NCBI RefSeq assembly: GCF_035582795.1
Contig: NC_134390.1
Coordinates: 2,619,560-2,683,559 of the forward strand
DNA: 64,000 bases
Direction of reading: 5' to 3'
Source of the DNA: Mycteria americana
Taxonomy: Eukaryota; Chordata; Aves; Ciconiiformes; Ciconiidae
Position numbers and translations under genes: made by a program
Notes under the pieces: generated by a model
What the model was told of the DNA's origin: nothing
The model's database searches: none
The model's input: only the letters and a program-made list of their open reading frames with translations
In this document: piece after piece, positions 43,901 through 54,399 of the stretch
How positions within the stretch are numbered: position 1 is the stretch's first letter
How the letters are laid out: each line of letters begins with the position of its first letter

Positions 43901-45106
43901 CATTGATGAACTCCCTGGAGAGGGGAAAGGGTTGGGTGGAGGGCAATGACTCCACCCTTCCTTGTGCAACCCTGAAACTCATGTTAGCCCCAAGGAAGGG
44001 GACACTTGCCTTCCTGGTGCGTTACCCAGCGCTGGCTGGATTTCTGCTGTGTGAACAAGGACGAACTGCGTTCTGAGCAGGATGAGGCAGTTCCCCAGAG
44101 AGGACATGACCTCCTGAAACCTCTCCCACATGTACACCCGGCTGCTGCACGCCCGCCCACCTCCACCATGCCTCATCCTTGCAGCGTAACCCCCACCGCT
44201 GCGCCTTGGTGTGTGCTGTGGGTCCCGGAGCCATGCGCCAGGGACCAGCCCCCCTCGCCCACCGCCACACCGTGGCCTTGTGCACTGCTCCTCTGACACC
44301 CGGCACGGCCGCGGCCCCGCAAGGCAGGAGGACGTGCCGGGGGGGTATTCCTGCACGCCTGCGTCCTGGTCGTTGCACCAGGCAGAGGAGAAGCTCCTCG
44401 GAAAGCCCGGGTGAGCCCATAACGGGGATAGTCAATCACTGCTGTTACTATTTCCCAGGCACAAAAAGGGGACTCCGGCCAGGCTGCGCCCACGCTTGCT
44501 GCCACTGCAAACACAGAGGCACAACAGTCCAGAGCCCGCGGGCACTGACAGACCCTGACCAGCCTCACCCAGGCGGCTGCACTCTCTGCCCACGGGTCCA
44601 GGAGATCCACTCGCGTCCAGTTCGGGGCCCTGAGGCCTGCCAGCACGCCTGCCAGCACGCCTGCCTCTGCCCCAGCCCTGACTGCAGCCCCATCTCCTGG
44701 ATGGGCCCCTCGGACCAACACTGTGGTCCTGCCTCCGGCCCTGTCTCCTTTTGCTCCTGACCGGACGCCCCATGCAGACCCCGGCCTCCTCACCCACCTC
44801 GTCTGGGGCCATGGGCAGGGCCCGTCACCAGCACCTGCCTCTGCCCACGCGTCAGACCTGACGGTCAGGCCCTGCCCGGGCTGGGCCTCCCGGATCGGCT
44901 CAGCCCCCCGCGGCAGCCGGCCCCAGGCAGTGCCCAGGCTGATCACGGGTGCGTGGGGAGCTGCGCCGGGCAGGGCAGCGGGGCACTTACCAGGGCTGGT
45001 TCTCCAGCCAGTCGGCCAGGAGACAGCGCAGGCTGCGGGGAAACTCTGTGAAGAGGCCGCTGAACTCCTCCTGCGGCATGTGGGAGATGATGCTCCAGAG
45101 GGACAT
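36763..45106 (-). CDS. STAT6: Signal transducer and activator of transcription 6
   Basis: Twenty-one coding exons, about 2601 nt, 866 aa (human 847). Order: N-terminal domain, four-helix coiled coil, DNA-binding domain, linker, SH2, phosphotyrosine and transactivation tail. The start [15 protein letters not shown] matches human MSLWGLVSKMPPEKV. STAT6 is a latent cytoplasmic factor activated by JAKs at IL-4/IL-13 receptors; it dimerises through SH2-phosphotyrosine contact and drives type 2 immune genes in the nucleus. All key parts are present and in phase, so the gene looks functional. The first, non-coding exon lies about 4.8 kb upstream. Two junctions have in-frame alternatives: the exon 7 acceptor (41164 or 41191) and the exon 21 donor (37032 or 37029). 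The gene is convergent with NAB2 and head-to-head with the next gene, as in human. Confidence 0.97.
38328..39524 (-). other. STAT6: STAT6 exons 13-17: linker, SH2 and phosphotyrosine
   Basis: Exons 39524-39318, 39240-39146, 39028-38892, 38772-38626 and 38397-38328. The linker has [20 protein letters not shown]. The SH2 phosphate-binding arginine lies in [11 protein letters not shown] (about residue 558). The activating tyrosine lies in [14 protein letters not shown] (about residue 637), equivalent to human Tyr641. The human context is GYVPATIKM, so the +2 proline is a serine here. Confidence 0.93.
39719..40610 (-). other. STAT6: STAT6 exons 9-12: DNA-binding domain
   Basis: Exons 40610-40422, 40341-40254, 40110-39988 and 39811-39719, about residues 267-431. 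[40 protein letters not shown] and [20 protein letters not shown] match human STAT6 almost residue for residue. This immunoglobulin-like fold prefers palindromic TTC-N4-GAA sites. Confidence 0.93.
40723..45106 (-). other. STAT6: STAT6 exons 2-8: N-terminal and coiled-coil domains
   Basis: Exons 45106-44991, 43914-43776, 41845-41762, 41675-41558, 41421-41360, 41164-41016 (or from 41191) and 40854-40723, residues 1-266. Recognisable segments are [18 protein letters not shown], the [20 protein letters not shown] helix, [19 protein letters not shown] and the highly conserved [18 protein letters not shown]. The coiled coil mediates protein contacts and nuclear import. The 41164/41191 choice adds nine residues. 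The longer form aligns better in length with human, but both acceptors are usable. Confidence 0.9.
41900..43600. other. STAT6: STAT6 intron 3, AT-richer segment
   Basis: Intron between exon 4 (ends at 41845) and exon 3 (43776). 42000-42130 and 42780-42930 are clearly more AT-rich than the rest of the window, with short poly-A runs. No exon or named repeat recognised. These may be regulatory blocks. Confidence 0.4.
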
Positions 45107-45121
45107 CTTGGGAACGGTCAC

Positions 45122-48100
45122 CTGCGGAGAAACAGGAGAGGGGATGTGAGCGGGGCAGCCCAGGCGCTGCGGGCAGCTGCAATGCCCAGCGCTGCGGCCC
45201 AGGTGCCTCAGAGTCCCCAGCCCTCTGCTCGGCTCTGCCAGGGGCGAGCACCAGCGGCTCCTCCGGGAGGGCGGGTGAGAGCTGCCGCCTGTCCCTCTGG
45301 AGCTGCCGCCCGTCCCTCCACTGTCGGAACCTGCTGCTCACTGCTTGGCGGGGCCGGGGATGCTGGGGAGGAGGAGCAGGAAGCCCAATCCAGGATTGGC
45401 CTCTTGGGCAATCCTGAGCAGGCAGGCAGCCCACTCATGCCTCAGTTTCCTGCATCTCCGGGGAATCCCTGCACCTCCTGCCGCGGGCGATGCACAAGGA
45501 CACGCGGAGGGACGGGCAAGCACTGCCAGTCTTGACGCAGCAGAGATGGGAGAGCTGTCAGGAGCAGGAAGAGCGTGAAACCCCAGAGCTTGGCGAGACT
45601 GCTCTGCTGGGGTGGTCTCAGTGAGGCAGCCTGGCTGCTCCCCAAAACCTCCCCAGCCGCCCCCCAAGGAAGGCACCTTCCTGGGCATGCCCCACCCACC
45701 CCCCAGAAATGGAGGGCTCCAGAGCTCACGGAAAACAAGAGGAGGACTGGAATGAGGTGCTGGATGGGAAACTCCACAGGGAAGGCCTGCGCTGGGGGGT
45801 CACTGCCCAACCCGGACCGCGGGTTCCCTGCCACCCCCTGAGCCGGGCGTTGCAACCTCGACAGTCCCTGCCCCTGCCCAGCCCCGGCCCCCAGCAGTGC
45901 CGGCAGCCTGCCTGCCCTGTCCTGCCCACGCCGTGCCTCTTCCCGACAGCTCATTCCCTTCCTCCCCGCTGCCTGCCACGCTCGCACCCTCCAGCCCCCG
46001 CCGGGAGCCTGCTCCCCTCTGGGCGGCCCTTGGGGCCCAGCAGGCGAGGGGGGGTCACTGCGCCGCCCGGCCCAGACGCACCTTGCTGCCGGTTCCCCTG
46101 GACCCGGCCGGGGCGGAGGCCGGATCCTGCGGTGGGGCGCGAGGCGGCAGCAGCAGCTCGCCGCCCAGATGTGGGGCCAGGGCAGGGCAGCGTGGGGCCA
46201 GGGCGCCTTCAGGACCCCGGCCAGCCCGTCCGCCCAGGGCTGGCTTCCCGTCCCCGAAAGCAAACAGCCGCGCAGGGAGTCACGTCACGTGTCCTCGCGG
46301 GCAGCGCGTTCCCCGCGGGTCTTGGCCGCGCTGCAAGAGCCGAGGCGCAGGGCGGAGGTGGAGCTGCCAGAGGCTTAGAGAAACCATGCGAGGGGAAGGA
46401 AGCCAGCGTCACTACAGCAACATCGCAGAGAGCGCAAACAACCGCGGCGCGGCCTGTGCCTGGCCGCCAGCACAGCTCCGGCCGCCCCCCGCGCTGTCTG
46501 TCGGGAGTTGGGGGCACACGCAGCAGCCGCACAGCCCCTGGGGTGCTCCGCTTCCTACGGGAGCCGGGTGATGCAGTGGACCAGCCCTCCCAGAGCCCCG
46601 CTTGCCACCCCGGGGATAAACCGCAGAAGACAGAAGCCCGACCCCAAGGCACACCAAGCCCGGCACTTCCAGGAACACATTTGCTTTTGACTCTGCTCGG
46701 CTGGCCAGAGCAAACAGATCCCGATGATTTCCTGCAGCGCAAAGCCTGAGGGCTGAGTTTACTCCGGAGGGGTCAATGCACGGTGGGAAACGCACTCGGC
46801 GACAGCTGGGAGCGCTGCCCCGCTCTCCCCATGGCCCCGGCGAGACGGTAGCTGCTGGCATGCAGGGAACCAAGACAGGAGGGAAAAATAGCCTCTCATT
46901 TTGTGATCCTCAAGATGTAATCCCCATCCTCCTCCCCCCTTTAAAACCTGTATTTCTGCTTAGCCCTGGGAGGCAGCTGCTGGCTGGTAAGCAGTGACCT
47001 GGAACGTAAGCTGGGCATGCCTGAATTTGCTAAGAGTCTGCAGGAGATGCTGCGCTCCTCATCCTCCCCGGCTCCCAGCTCCCTGCCAGCCCAGGGGACA
47101 ACGGCTCAGAGGAGCTCAGAGGGGGGTACAGGCCCGTCCTCTCCTGGCATCAGTCTCAGCAGCTCCTTCAGCCCAGCCATGCCGCGTTTCCTTCCCATCC
47201 TAACAAATTTCCATGTTTTCCTCCTCTGCTCCTTCTGCAGAACAGCCTTTCCCTGCCAAGACCCAGCTCCTGTAGCAATACCCCAGCTGGGGCCGTGCTG
47301 CACAGAGGTTTCCTTGAGAGAAGCCCGTGTGCCCGGCCCCAGCTTCCTGCACCCTCACGGGATCAGGCCGTGCGGGGTTTGCTCCGTCAGCACCCCCACA
47401 GCACCAGGGAGAAGGAAGCTGGGCAGCAGGCGGGGACAGAGGCGCAGGCTGGGCGATGGAGCTGCCCCTCCTGAGGGGACCCCCACCCCGGGGCAGCCTG
47501 GCAAAAGCAGCCGCCGCGGCAGCTTCCAGCCCGGCGGCTCAGCGGTGCCGGGGGAGGCGCAGCTCCTGGCTCCGCACCACCCAGCACGATGCACCTACGC
47601 CCACCACGGACGCATCCACTGCAGATGCACCCCAAGTCTCCCGCTGGCCCAGCTGAGGCCGGGCTTGTACCCCCAAGGAGGCACCCCAGGGTGGAAGCTG
47701 CCACGGCAGCAAGCGCTGCACTCCCCCCACCAAGCATGGGGCCAGGCCTGCCCGGCGCAGGGGACGGCAGCAGGGAGGCGAGACCCAGCCGGGGAAGCCA
47801 GGGTTGAAGCCCCGAGCAGCAGCGGGGCCCCCACAGGGTCGGGCTGCCTCACGCTTGGGCTGGGAGCTGTCACCTGGGGAAACCCCGCAGCTGCGAGGCA
47901 CCTCCGGCTGGATGGCGGGGCAGGATATGGCGCCTGGGGAGGGGGAGCAGCCTCCTGGGGTGTGCCCTGCACCCCCCCACCCGCTCCCCCTTCCCAAGCC
48001 CCCTCGGCGCAGCTGCTTTCACTTCCTCCTCCACCCGAGGGGCCGCTTCGCTTCCTCAGTGGGGCTGGGGGTCCCCCAGGCCGGGAGGTTGGGCAGGAGG

Positions 48101-49886
48101 AACCCAGGCACGGGAGGGGCTTGGTGACCCCTACACTCCCACCACGGGCTTTCTGCTTACTCATCAGACAATGGGAAACCAAGTCCACATCCCAGAAGCG
48201 AGAGCTGCCATACATCTCACGGCTGTTATTAACCATCGGCACTTCCTGGCACCAGACCGCAGCTCCCCACCCTTGGGGCCACCGCTCCCCCCACGCCTGC
48301 AGGACCGGGACCGGGAGGGACCCCACTCCTGGCCAGCTCCCCTCTGGCCTTGGCGATTTCCCAACCCAGTGCCAGAGGCTGGGGGGAAGGAGCTGGGGCG
48401 GGCAGCTTGTGGGCACACACGTCCCTCTGCCCTCCACACCCCCCTTGTCCCCCCGGGTGCCGAGCAGAGACTTCCCCGGGGCTTTCTCAGGGACAGATGC
48501 TCAGAGGCTTTCCAGTGCTTGACACTCGGGACACCTGGGCTCTGCTCTAGCTTTGCCCCCTCGCTGCCTCTCAACACGCCTCAGTTTCCCCGGGGTGCTG
48601 GGGAGGCCACCGCTGCTGGCACTCTCCAGCCCAGACCCAGGCAAGGGCATGGGACCACTGTCCCAGCCGGTGGGATGCTGGTGACAGCGCCACAGGGAGG
48701 ACACCATGGAGCCTGCACGGTGGCAGGGGCTGGCCGCAGCCAGCCGCTCTCTGGCAGTGAAAGCTCGTCTGATTCAGAGGAAGAGGAGTAGGGCCTTCCC
48801 CAGCTGACCCAGCCCCAGCGTGACTCACGGCACGGGAAGTCCAGGCTGGATCCAGCCCCCAGCTCCCACCCCAGGAGCTTGCTGCCGTGGGGTCCCATCT
48901 GTGGGGACCAGGGGGTCTGCTGCTCTCCACCACAGCGCCCGCCGGGCACTTTTGCTTTGCCCTGTGCACCCTTTGCCCCAAGACAGTAGGGTGCCAGCAG
49001 CTGCATCCACTTGGCAGCCAGGTGCTTTGGACTTTGGGCCTGGCAGCCCCACCAAGTGCCTGCCCAGGCACGGGCCGGGCTGCGCCTCCACCTGCGTGGC
49101 CAACGGGAGCCTCGATGCCTGCCAGCCCAGCCTGCCTGGGGTGCGGGCAGCTGCCCCGGCGCGCTCACGCCAGAGGCTCCGCAGGCCCCGGAGCTCCTTT
49201 GCCGTCCCACCCCAAAACACCCCAGCAAGGGTGCGTCCCTGCCAGCGCCGGGGCCGGACAGTCGCTCCGCTCCCCTCCAGAGATCGCAGCTCATCTGCTG
49301 GGGGATTTGCCATGCTGCCTGGACCCCTGCCCATGGCCGGAGCCCTACAGCTGCAGGAAGGTGCCCGCCGGGCAGCCCCCTCCCCAGCGGGCAGCGCACC
49401 GCCCCATCCCGCTGCCGGGCCCAGGAGCGGCAGGGATGGGGCCGAGGGTGCCGGGGAATCCCCCTGCCCACTGGCACGGCTGCAGCCCCCCAGCCCCAGC
49501 AGCCCCCGCCTGGGCCTGCCCCGCTGCCACCGCGGTCCCCTCGGCCCGGCCCGTGACGGGCACCCGAGCCCCCTCCCCGCGGGCGGGCGGCGGCGAGGCC
49601 GCGGAGGCCAGGAAGGCCGTGAGCCCGCCCCGGGGGCTGCCGCGGCCGGGCCCCCCGGACCCCTGCGCCAGCGGCCGCTTCGCTGCCCCGGGCCCGGCCG
49701 CCGCCCTCCAGAGAGGGGCCGAGCAGCGGGGCCCAGCTCGGCGCCCCTGCCCGAGTCCCGCGCCGGGGCGGGAGGTGCCGGGCGGCGGAAGGGGGGCCCC
49801 CAGCCCCTGCCCCGGGAGCCGCCCCGGCCCCGTCGCCCGCCCCCGGTACCGGCCCCGCGCCCCCGCCCCGCCCGCGGCGCCGTTAC
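45122..49886 (-). other. STAT6: STAT6 intron 1
   Basis: Runs from the non-coding exon donor (edge 49887) to the acceptor before exon 2 (exon edge 45121). GC-rich, with no conserved coding sequence on either strand. The upper part (49.3-49.9 kb) belongs to the STAT6 CpG island. Confidence 0.6.
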
Positions 49887-50000
49887 CTGGCGGGAGCCGC
49901 CGCTCGCGAGGGGCGGCCGGGCCGGGCCGGGCCGCGCGGCCCCTCACTCCATGGCGGCGGCGGGCGCGGCCGGGCCGGCTCCCGCGGCTGCCCCGCTCCG
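49887..50000 (-). other. STAT6: STAT6 exon 1 (non-coding) and promoter
   Basis: A near-perfect donor CGCCAG|GTAACG on the minus strand puts the exon edge at 49887 in the middle of a CpG island (about 49.3-50.2 kb). The 5' edge is a guess. No TATA box is visible. The ATG then lies in exon 2, as in mammals. Confidence 0.55.
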
Positions 50001-50199
50001 GCGGAAAGCGCCGAGCGCCAGGAAGGGGGAGGAGACGCGCGGGCGGCGGGTGCGCGCGGGGGGGCGCCGGCACCGGACCGGCCTCGGCGGCTCCCCGGGA
50101 CGCGGACGCGGCCCCGCGGCCTCACGGCGCCCCGGCCCGCCCCACCGCCGGGCTGCGGCACCCACGGGCCTCCCCAGCCCCGCGCCCGGTACCCGCTCA

Positions 50200-53100
50200 C
50201 GGCCCCACGCCCGCCCCGTATCGGCCCTCACGCGCTCATGACCCCACGCCCACCCGCTCTTCCACTCACCCGTGCCCCCGCGCCTGCCCCCTACCACCAC
50301 CCGCCCGCTCCCCACTCCATATCTGCCCTCACCCACGCGTGCCCCCCTCCCCGCCCCATATCTGACACCCATCCACGGCCCTGCTCCTGCCCTATATCAG
50401 GGCCCCCCACACCTGCCCCATGGCTGGGCTCCGCTGCCTTGCTGCTCTTCCCAGCCTACCGCTCGTCCCCAGGGACGGCTGTAGGGATGCTCCTGGGCCG
50501 GGGCCAGCCTCAGCCGGGCCCACGCCAGCCCCGTGTCCGTGTCGTGGCCCTTTGCGGAGGAGCACGTGCCAGGCACCCTGAGCCCCGCAGAGCCGGGCCG
50601 ATGGTCCCGGTCTGCACCCGTACCCCGCGGTCTGGGCCCATGTCCCCGTCCTGGGGTTGAGCCCGCTGCCGGTCCCGGGCCATGCCCCCCCCCCCCCCCC
50701 CGCCTGCGCTCGCCAGTGCCGGCCCGGCCCGAGGACGCGAGTGGGGTCGCGGGCGGGGGGTGCACATGGCGTTCGGGGGTACTCGCTGCGCGGGGGGCCA
50801 TGCCGCACGGGCACGGGCGCTCACTGCCTGAGGGGTCGCATTGCACGGGGGGCGTTCGCTGCACCGGGGGTGCCCACGCGGGGGCCGGACGGGCCCGTCG
50901 CCCGCCCCGGGGCGCTCCTGAGGCCGCTCCGACACCCCGCGCCGGAGCTGGGGGGGGGGGGGGGGGCCGCAGCGGGCAGGGCCATGCCGGAGCCGCCAGG
51001 GGGCGCTGCCGCACCGCCGGTGCCACCGGGGCGGGGCGGGGGAGCCAGGGGCCGGGGCTGCCGGTCCTGGGGCGGCTGGGCCGGTCCAGGGCAGGGCCGC
51101 CGGCGGAGCCCCGGGGCGCGCAGCCCCGGGGACGGGTCCCCCCCCCCTTGCCCCCATCGCTCCTCACGCCGCGGCGCCTGTGAACCCTCCGTGCTCGTGG
51201 CCGTTACGAACATCAGACGCGTCCGGGGCCGCGGGCCTCCCGCCGTGAGCGCGGCCCCCACGGCCAGCGCGTCTCCCACCCTCGCTCGCGCCTGGCCCCG
51301 TACCCGCTGTCCCCCCTTCGCACCGGGGTCCCCCGGGAGGCCGGACCCTCGCCGTGGTGTGGGGCAGATCCAGCCCCGGCACGGGCACGGTTGGGGCTGA
51401 TCGGCACCCCCAGAGGAGCGCGGCCCCCCTGGGCCCGGGGGCTGGGAAGGGGCTTCCTGGCCCTGCTCAGCCCCCCCAAGGTCCCGGCTCAGGCAGCATC
51501 CGGGTGACCCCGCCCCAGGCGTCCCTCCATCCGCTGCTCCGGCTGCGGGGGCTCGGGACCGCGGCGGGATGAGGTCCGGCAGCAGGTTTGCGCAGGAGGG
51601 GCTTTGCAGCGGGACCCTCAATGACGGACCCGTGCCGGGGAGGGGTCGCCTCAGGGCACCCGGTGTTGGCATCCCCTTCCCCAGCCGCCCGCCCCTGCAG
51701 CGAGTCCCCTGCAAAGCTCCGGGGGGATGAGGGGTGGCAGCGGCCTGTGTCCTGCCAGCTTTGGGGGAGCATGGGGTGCACTGCCCTGGGGGGCAGCAGC
51801 GCTGGGCAGCGCCCGCAGGGCAGGGGGTGCGTGGGGAGGGGGCTGGGCGGGCACTGGCCGGGGGCCATGCGTGGGAGGAATCCTGGCGAGCGCGTGGCCG
51901 CAGCCATCCCGGCCATCTCCGCTCCCCAGGGCTTGCGCAACCTCCGGGCCCTCTGGCGCAGCGGTGGGGGGCACAGAGCAGCCCTTCGGACCCCCCCTGC
52001 GCCCCCCGGGGCACCCCCGCCTGTGCCCCCACCGGCCCTTCTGCAGGGGCAGCTTCCCAGGAACATCTGGACCTTCCTCCCAAACATCTGGCGCAGCAGC
52101 AGCCCGAACCAGCCCCCCCCACCCCAGGCCAGCCGCCTCCGGGCTGCTTCCCGCCCCCACCCCCTGCCTCTGCCAGCACTGCTGCCTCACCAGGGTGGGG
52201 CAGGGGCAGGCGTGCGACATCGTTGTTTTAACAGGTGACATCGCTGGGGGGTTGCGGGCAGCTGCCTGATGATGGGCGCCTGCACTGCTCCCCCTTCCCC
52301 CCTTGGCACCCGGCCTCAGCCCCTTTGCAGGCAGCGGCATGGCAGGGTGCTGTGGCAGATGAATGACGTCACAGCTCTGGCTCTGATGTCAGGGCTCTGG
52401 CTCTGAGATCATAGCCACAGCTGTGGTGGCAGGGGAGTGATGAGAGGCTCTCCTGGGTTGGCGGAAGGGAGCCGGCCCCACGGGGACCTGCAGCCGGAGA
52501 AGGGACGGGGCAGGTGGGGCAGGCTGGCATCGGCACGGCCCGGGGAGGAGGCCGGGCTGCCAGAGCCCCGCCAGGCCGGCAGCCCCCCTGCAGCTTCGCT
52601 CGTGTCCCGGGCCCTGGAGCCAGCTGGATCCTGGGGCCTCTTAAAATGTTGCAATTATTGGCAGCGTGGCCCCAGCCCCAATACGCCAGCCAAAAACGCC
52701 GCTTAGGGTGATGGAGACGCGTTACCAAACATCCAAGGCAGGATGAGACGTTCCCTGCAGAGAAAAGGATGTTTTGGTGAGACGAGAGAACGGAGGTTGT
52801 TTTTGGGGAATGAAGCTGCCGGCCCCAGCCGGCAGGGCTCTGCCAAAACCCCGCCGTGGGCTGGTGGGGCAGAGCCAGGTGCCTCCGGCCATCGCCGGGC
52901 GCCGGTGGTGAGCGAGAGCAACCGGCTCTGCCTCGCCCGAGAGCTGAAGTCAGGGAAGCGAAACCCAGCCCCGCAGCTGAGCCCTGCGCCCAGCCCTGCC
53001 GACAACGGGACCCCCTGCGAGGGGGTCTGCTCCGCCGCCCTGAGCTCTGCTCCCTCCCGTGGGGACGTCGGGGGGACGGCGAGGGTCCTGCTGCTCTGGG

Positions 53101-53580
53101 ACCTTGGTGGGCCCCTTCCTCTGCAGAAGGATCCCTGGGTGCTGCCCGGGTGTCCGCCCCGGGGGTCAGTCCTGCTCCCCACGGGGTCTCTGGGGAACTG
53201 CCGAGTGCGGGCGAAACGGGGCTGCTGGCTCGGCCCTGCCGCCCGCGGGTCCCGGCTGCTGCCCAGCTCTCCCGTCCCGGCAGCCGTTTATTCTCCGTCC
53301 CGTGCTTGATCCCCAGCGGCGTCTCTACGCTGGCGGGGGGGAGCAGGGCTGCCCGGCCACCCCCCGCAGCCCCGAGCTGGGGGGGCATCACCGGCAGGGA
53401 CGGGCAGGGGCCTGGAGGGGCATCGCCGGGGTCGGGGCACCGCGGTGCTGCAGGATGCGCCCCCGGCACCACGCGTGGGCGCGGGACCCGCGGAGCCGCA
53501 GGCAGACCCTGCCATGGCCACCCCCAGGCCTGCCCTGCTCCTGCCCCTCCCTGCCCCTGCCCAGACCACACCGTGCCCCT
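50200..53580. other. STAT6-LRP1 intergenic region
   Basis: GC-rich, non-coding as far as I can see. Contains CACGCCC/CCCGCC low-complexity sequence (50200-50420), a G-run at 50951-50967, a CRE-bearing 20-bp repeat (52364-52423) and a less GC-rich conserved-looking block (52625-52820) with GTTACCAAAC. Confidence 0.5.
52364..52423 (+). promoter_or_regulatory. Triplicated 20-bp unit with a perfect CRE
   Basis: Three consecutive 20-bp units: 52364-52383 (TGACGTCACAGCTCTGGCTC), 52384-52403 (TGATGTCAGGGCTCTGGCTC) and a more diverged 52404-52423 (TGAGATCATAGCCACAGCTG). The first starts with the perfect CRE TGACGTCA and the second with a one-base variant. Lies about 2 kb upstream of the LRP1 exon. 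Confidence 0.6.
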
Positions 53581-53583
53581 GCC

Positions 53584-53905
53584 CACACCATACCCATACC
53601 ATACCCATACCTATGCCATACCATACCCATATGATACCATACCCACACCATACCCATACCATACCCATACCTATGCCATACCATACCCATATGATACCAT
53701 ACCCATACCATACCATGCCCATACCATGCCTATACGATAGCATACCATACCTATACCATACCATACCCATACCATACCTATACCGTACCATACCTATACC
53801 ATGCCCATACCATACCGATACCATACCTATACCGTACCATACCTATACCATGCCCATACCATACCATACCATACCATACCATACCATACCATACCATACC
53901 ACACC
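53584..53905. repeat. (CATAC)n-type array, about 320 bp
   Basis: Pentamer CATAC/CCATA repeats with point variants (CATATG, CGATAC, CTATAC). Higher-order duplications are visible: a block of about 59 bp repeated near 53587 and 53646, and a shorter one near 53790 and 53826. The 3' end is a pure CATAC run. It ends about 420 bp before the LRP1 start codon. Confidence 0.95.
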
Positions 53906-54046
53906 GTCCCCCTGCCCGTACCCGCCCCCGGGCCCGGCCGGGGGGTGCAGCCCCGCCACCGCACGCGCATGCGCGCCGCGCGGCCGCCGCGTACGACCCC
54001 CCCCCCGCGCGGGCCCCCCCCGCACGCGGCGGCGGCTCGAGCTCGG

Positions 54047-54054
54047 TGACGTCA
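54047..54054. promoter_or_regulatory. LRP1: CRE palindrome TGACGTCA
   Basis: A perfect CREB/ATF site in a CpG island, 273 bp upstream of the LRP1 ATG. The spacing suits a proximal promoter element. Confidence 0.55.
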
Positions 54055-54326
54055 GGCGGGCGGCGGCGCGCGCTCCATCCATCCCTCCGCGGCGGCGGCG
54101 GCGCGCGCAGCCCCCCGCCCCCGCCCCGCCGCCCCCGGCGCCGCCGCCGCCGCCCAGCCCGGAGGGTCCGCCCGCCCCGCCCGCCCCGTCCCGTCCCGTC
54201 CCTCCCCCGCCCGCCCCCGCCCGCGCCCCCTCCCTCCGCGGATGTCGGTGCGCGGGCCCGGGACGCGCCGCCCCGCGGGCAGCACGGCGTGAGGAGCCGC
54301 CGCGGAGCCGCCGCCGAGCCGCCGGC

Positions 54327-54399
54327 ATGGGGCCGCTGCTGCCCCTTGCCGGGTGCCTGCTGGCCCTGCTGGCCGCGCCCGCCGCCCGCGCCCTCGAAG
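54327..54399 (+). CDS. LRP1: Probable LRP1 exon 1 (signal peptide), partial gene
   Basis: ATG followed by 24 codons beginning MGPLLPLAGCLLALLAAPAA and ending ALE, then GAAG|GTGAGC. This is a classic signal peptide with a strong donor in phase 1. It sits in a CpG island with a CRE. Identification as LRP1 rests mainly on position: in human, LRP1 is the next gene after STAT6 on the plus strand and its first coding exon is likewise a short signal-peptide exon. Human LRP1 is a roughly 4544-aa endocytic receptor for alpha-2-macroglobulin, apoE and others. I looked for exon 2 (a CSPKQFAC-like LDLR class A repeat) and did not find it, so it should lie beyond the window. Confidence 0.65.

Noticed and set aside
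53288-53824. Repeated Tyr/Met/Gly-rich open frames over 53.3-53.9 kb
   Set aside because: They are translations of the CATAC pentamer array and have no gene context.
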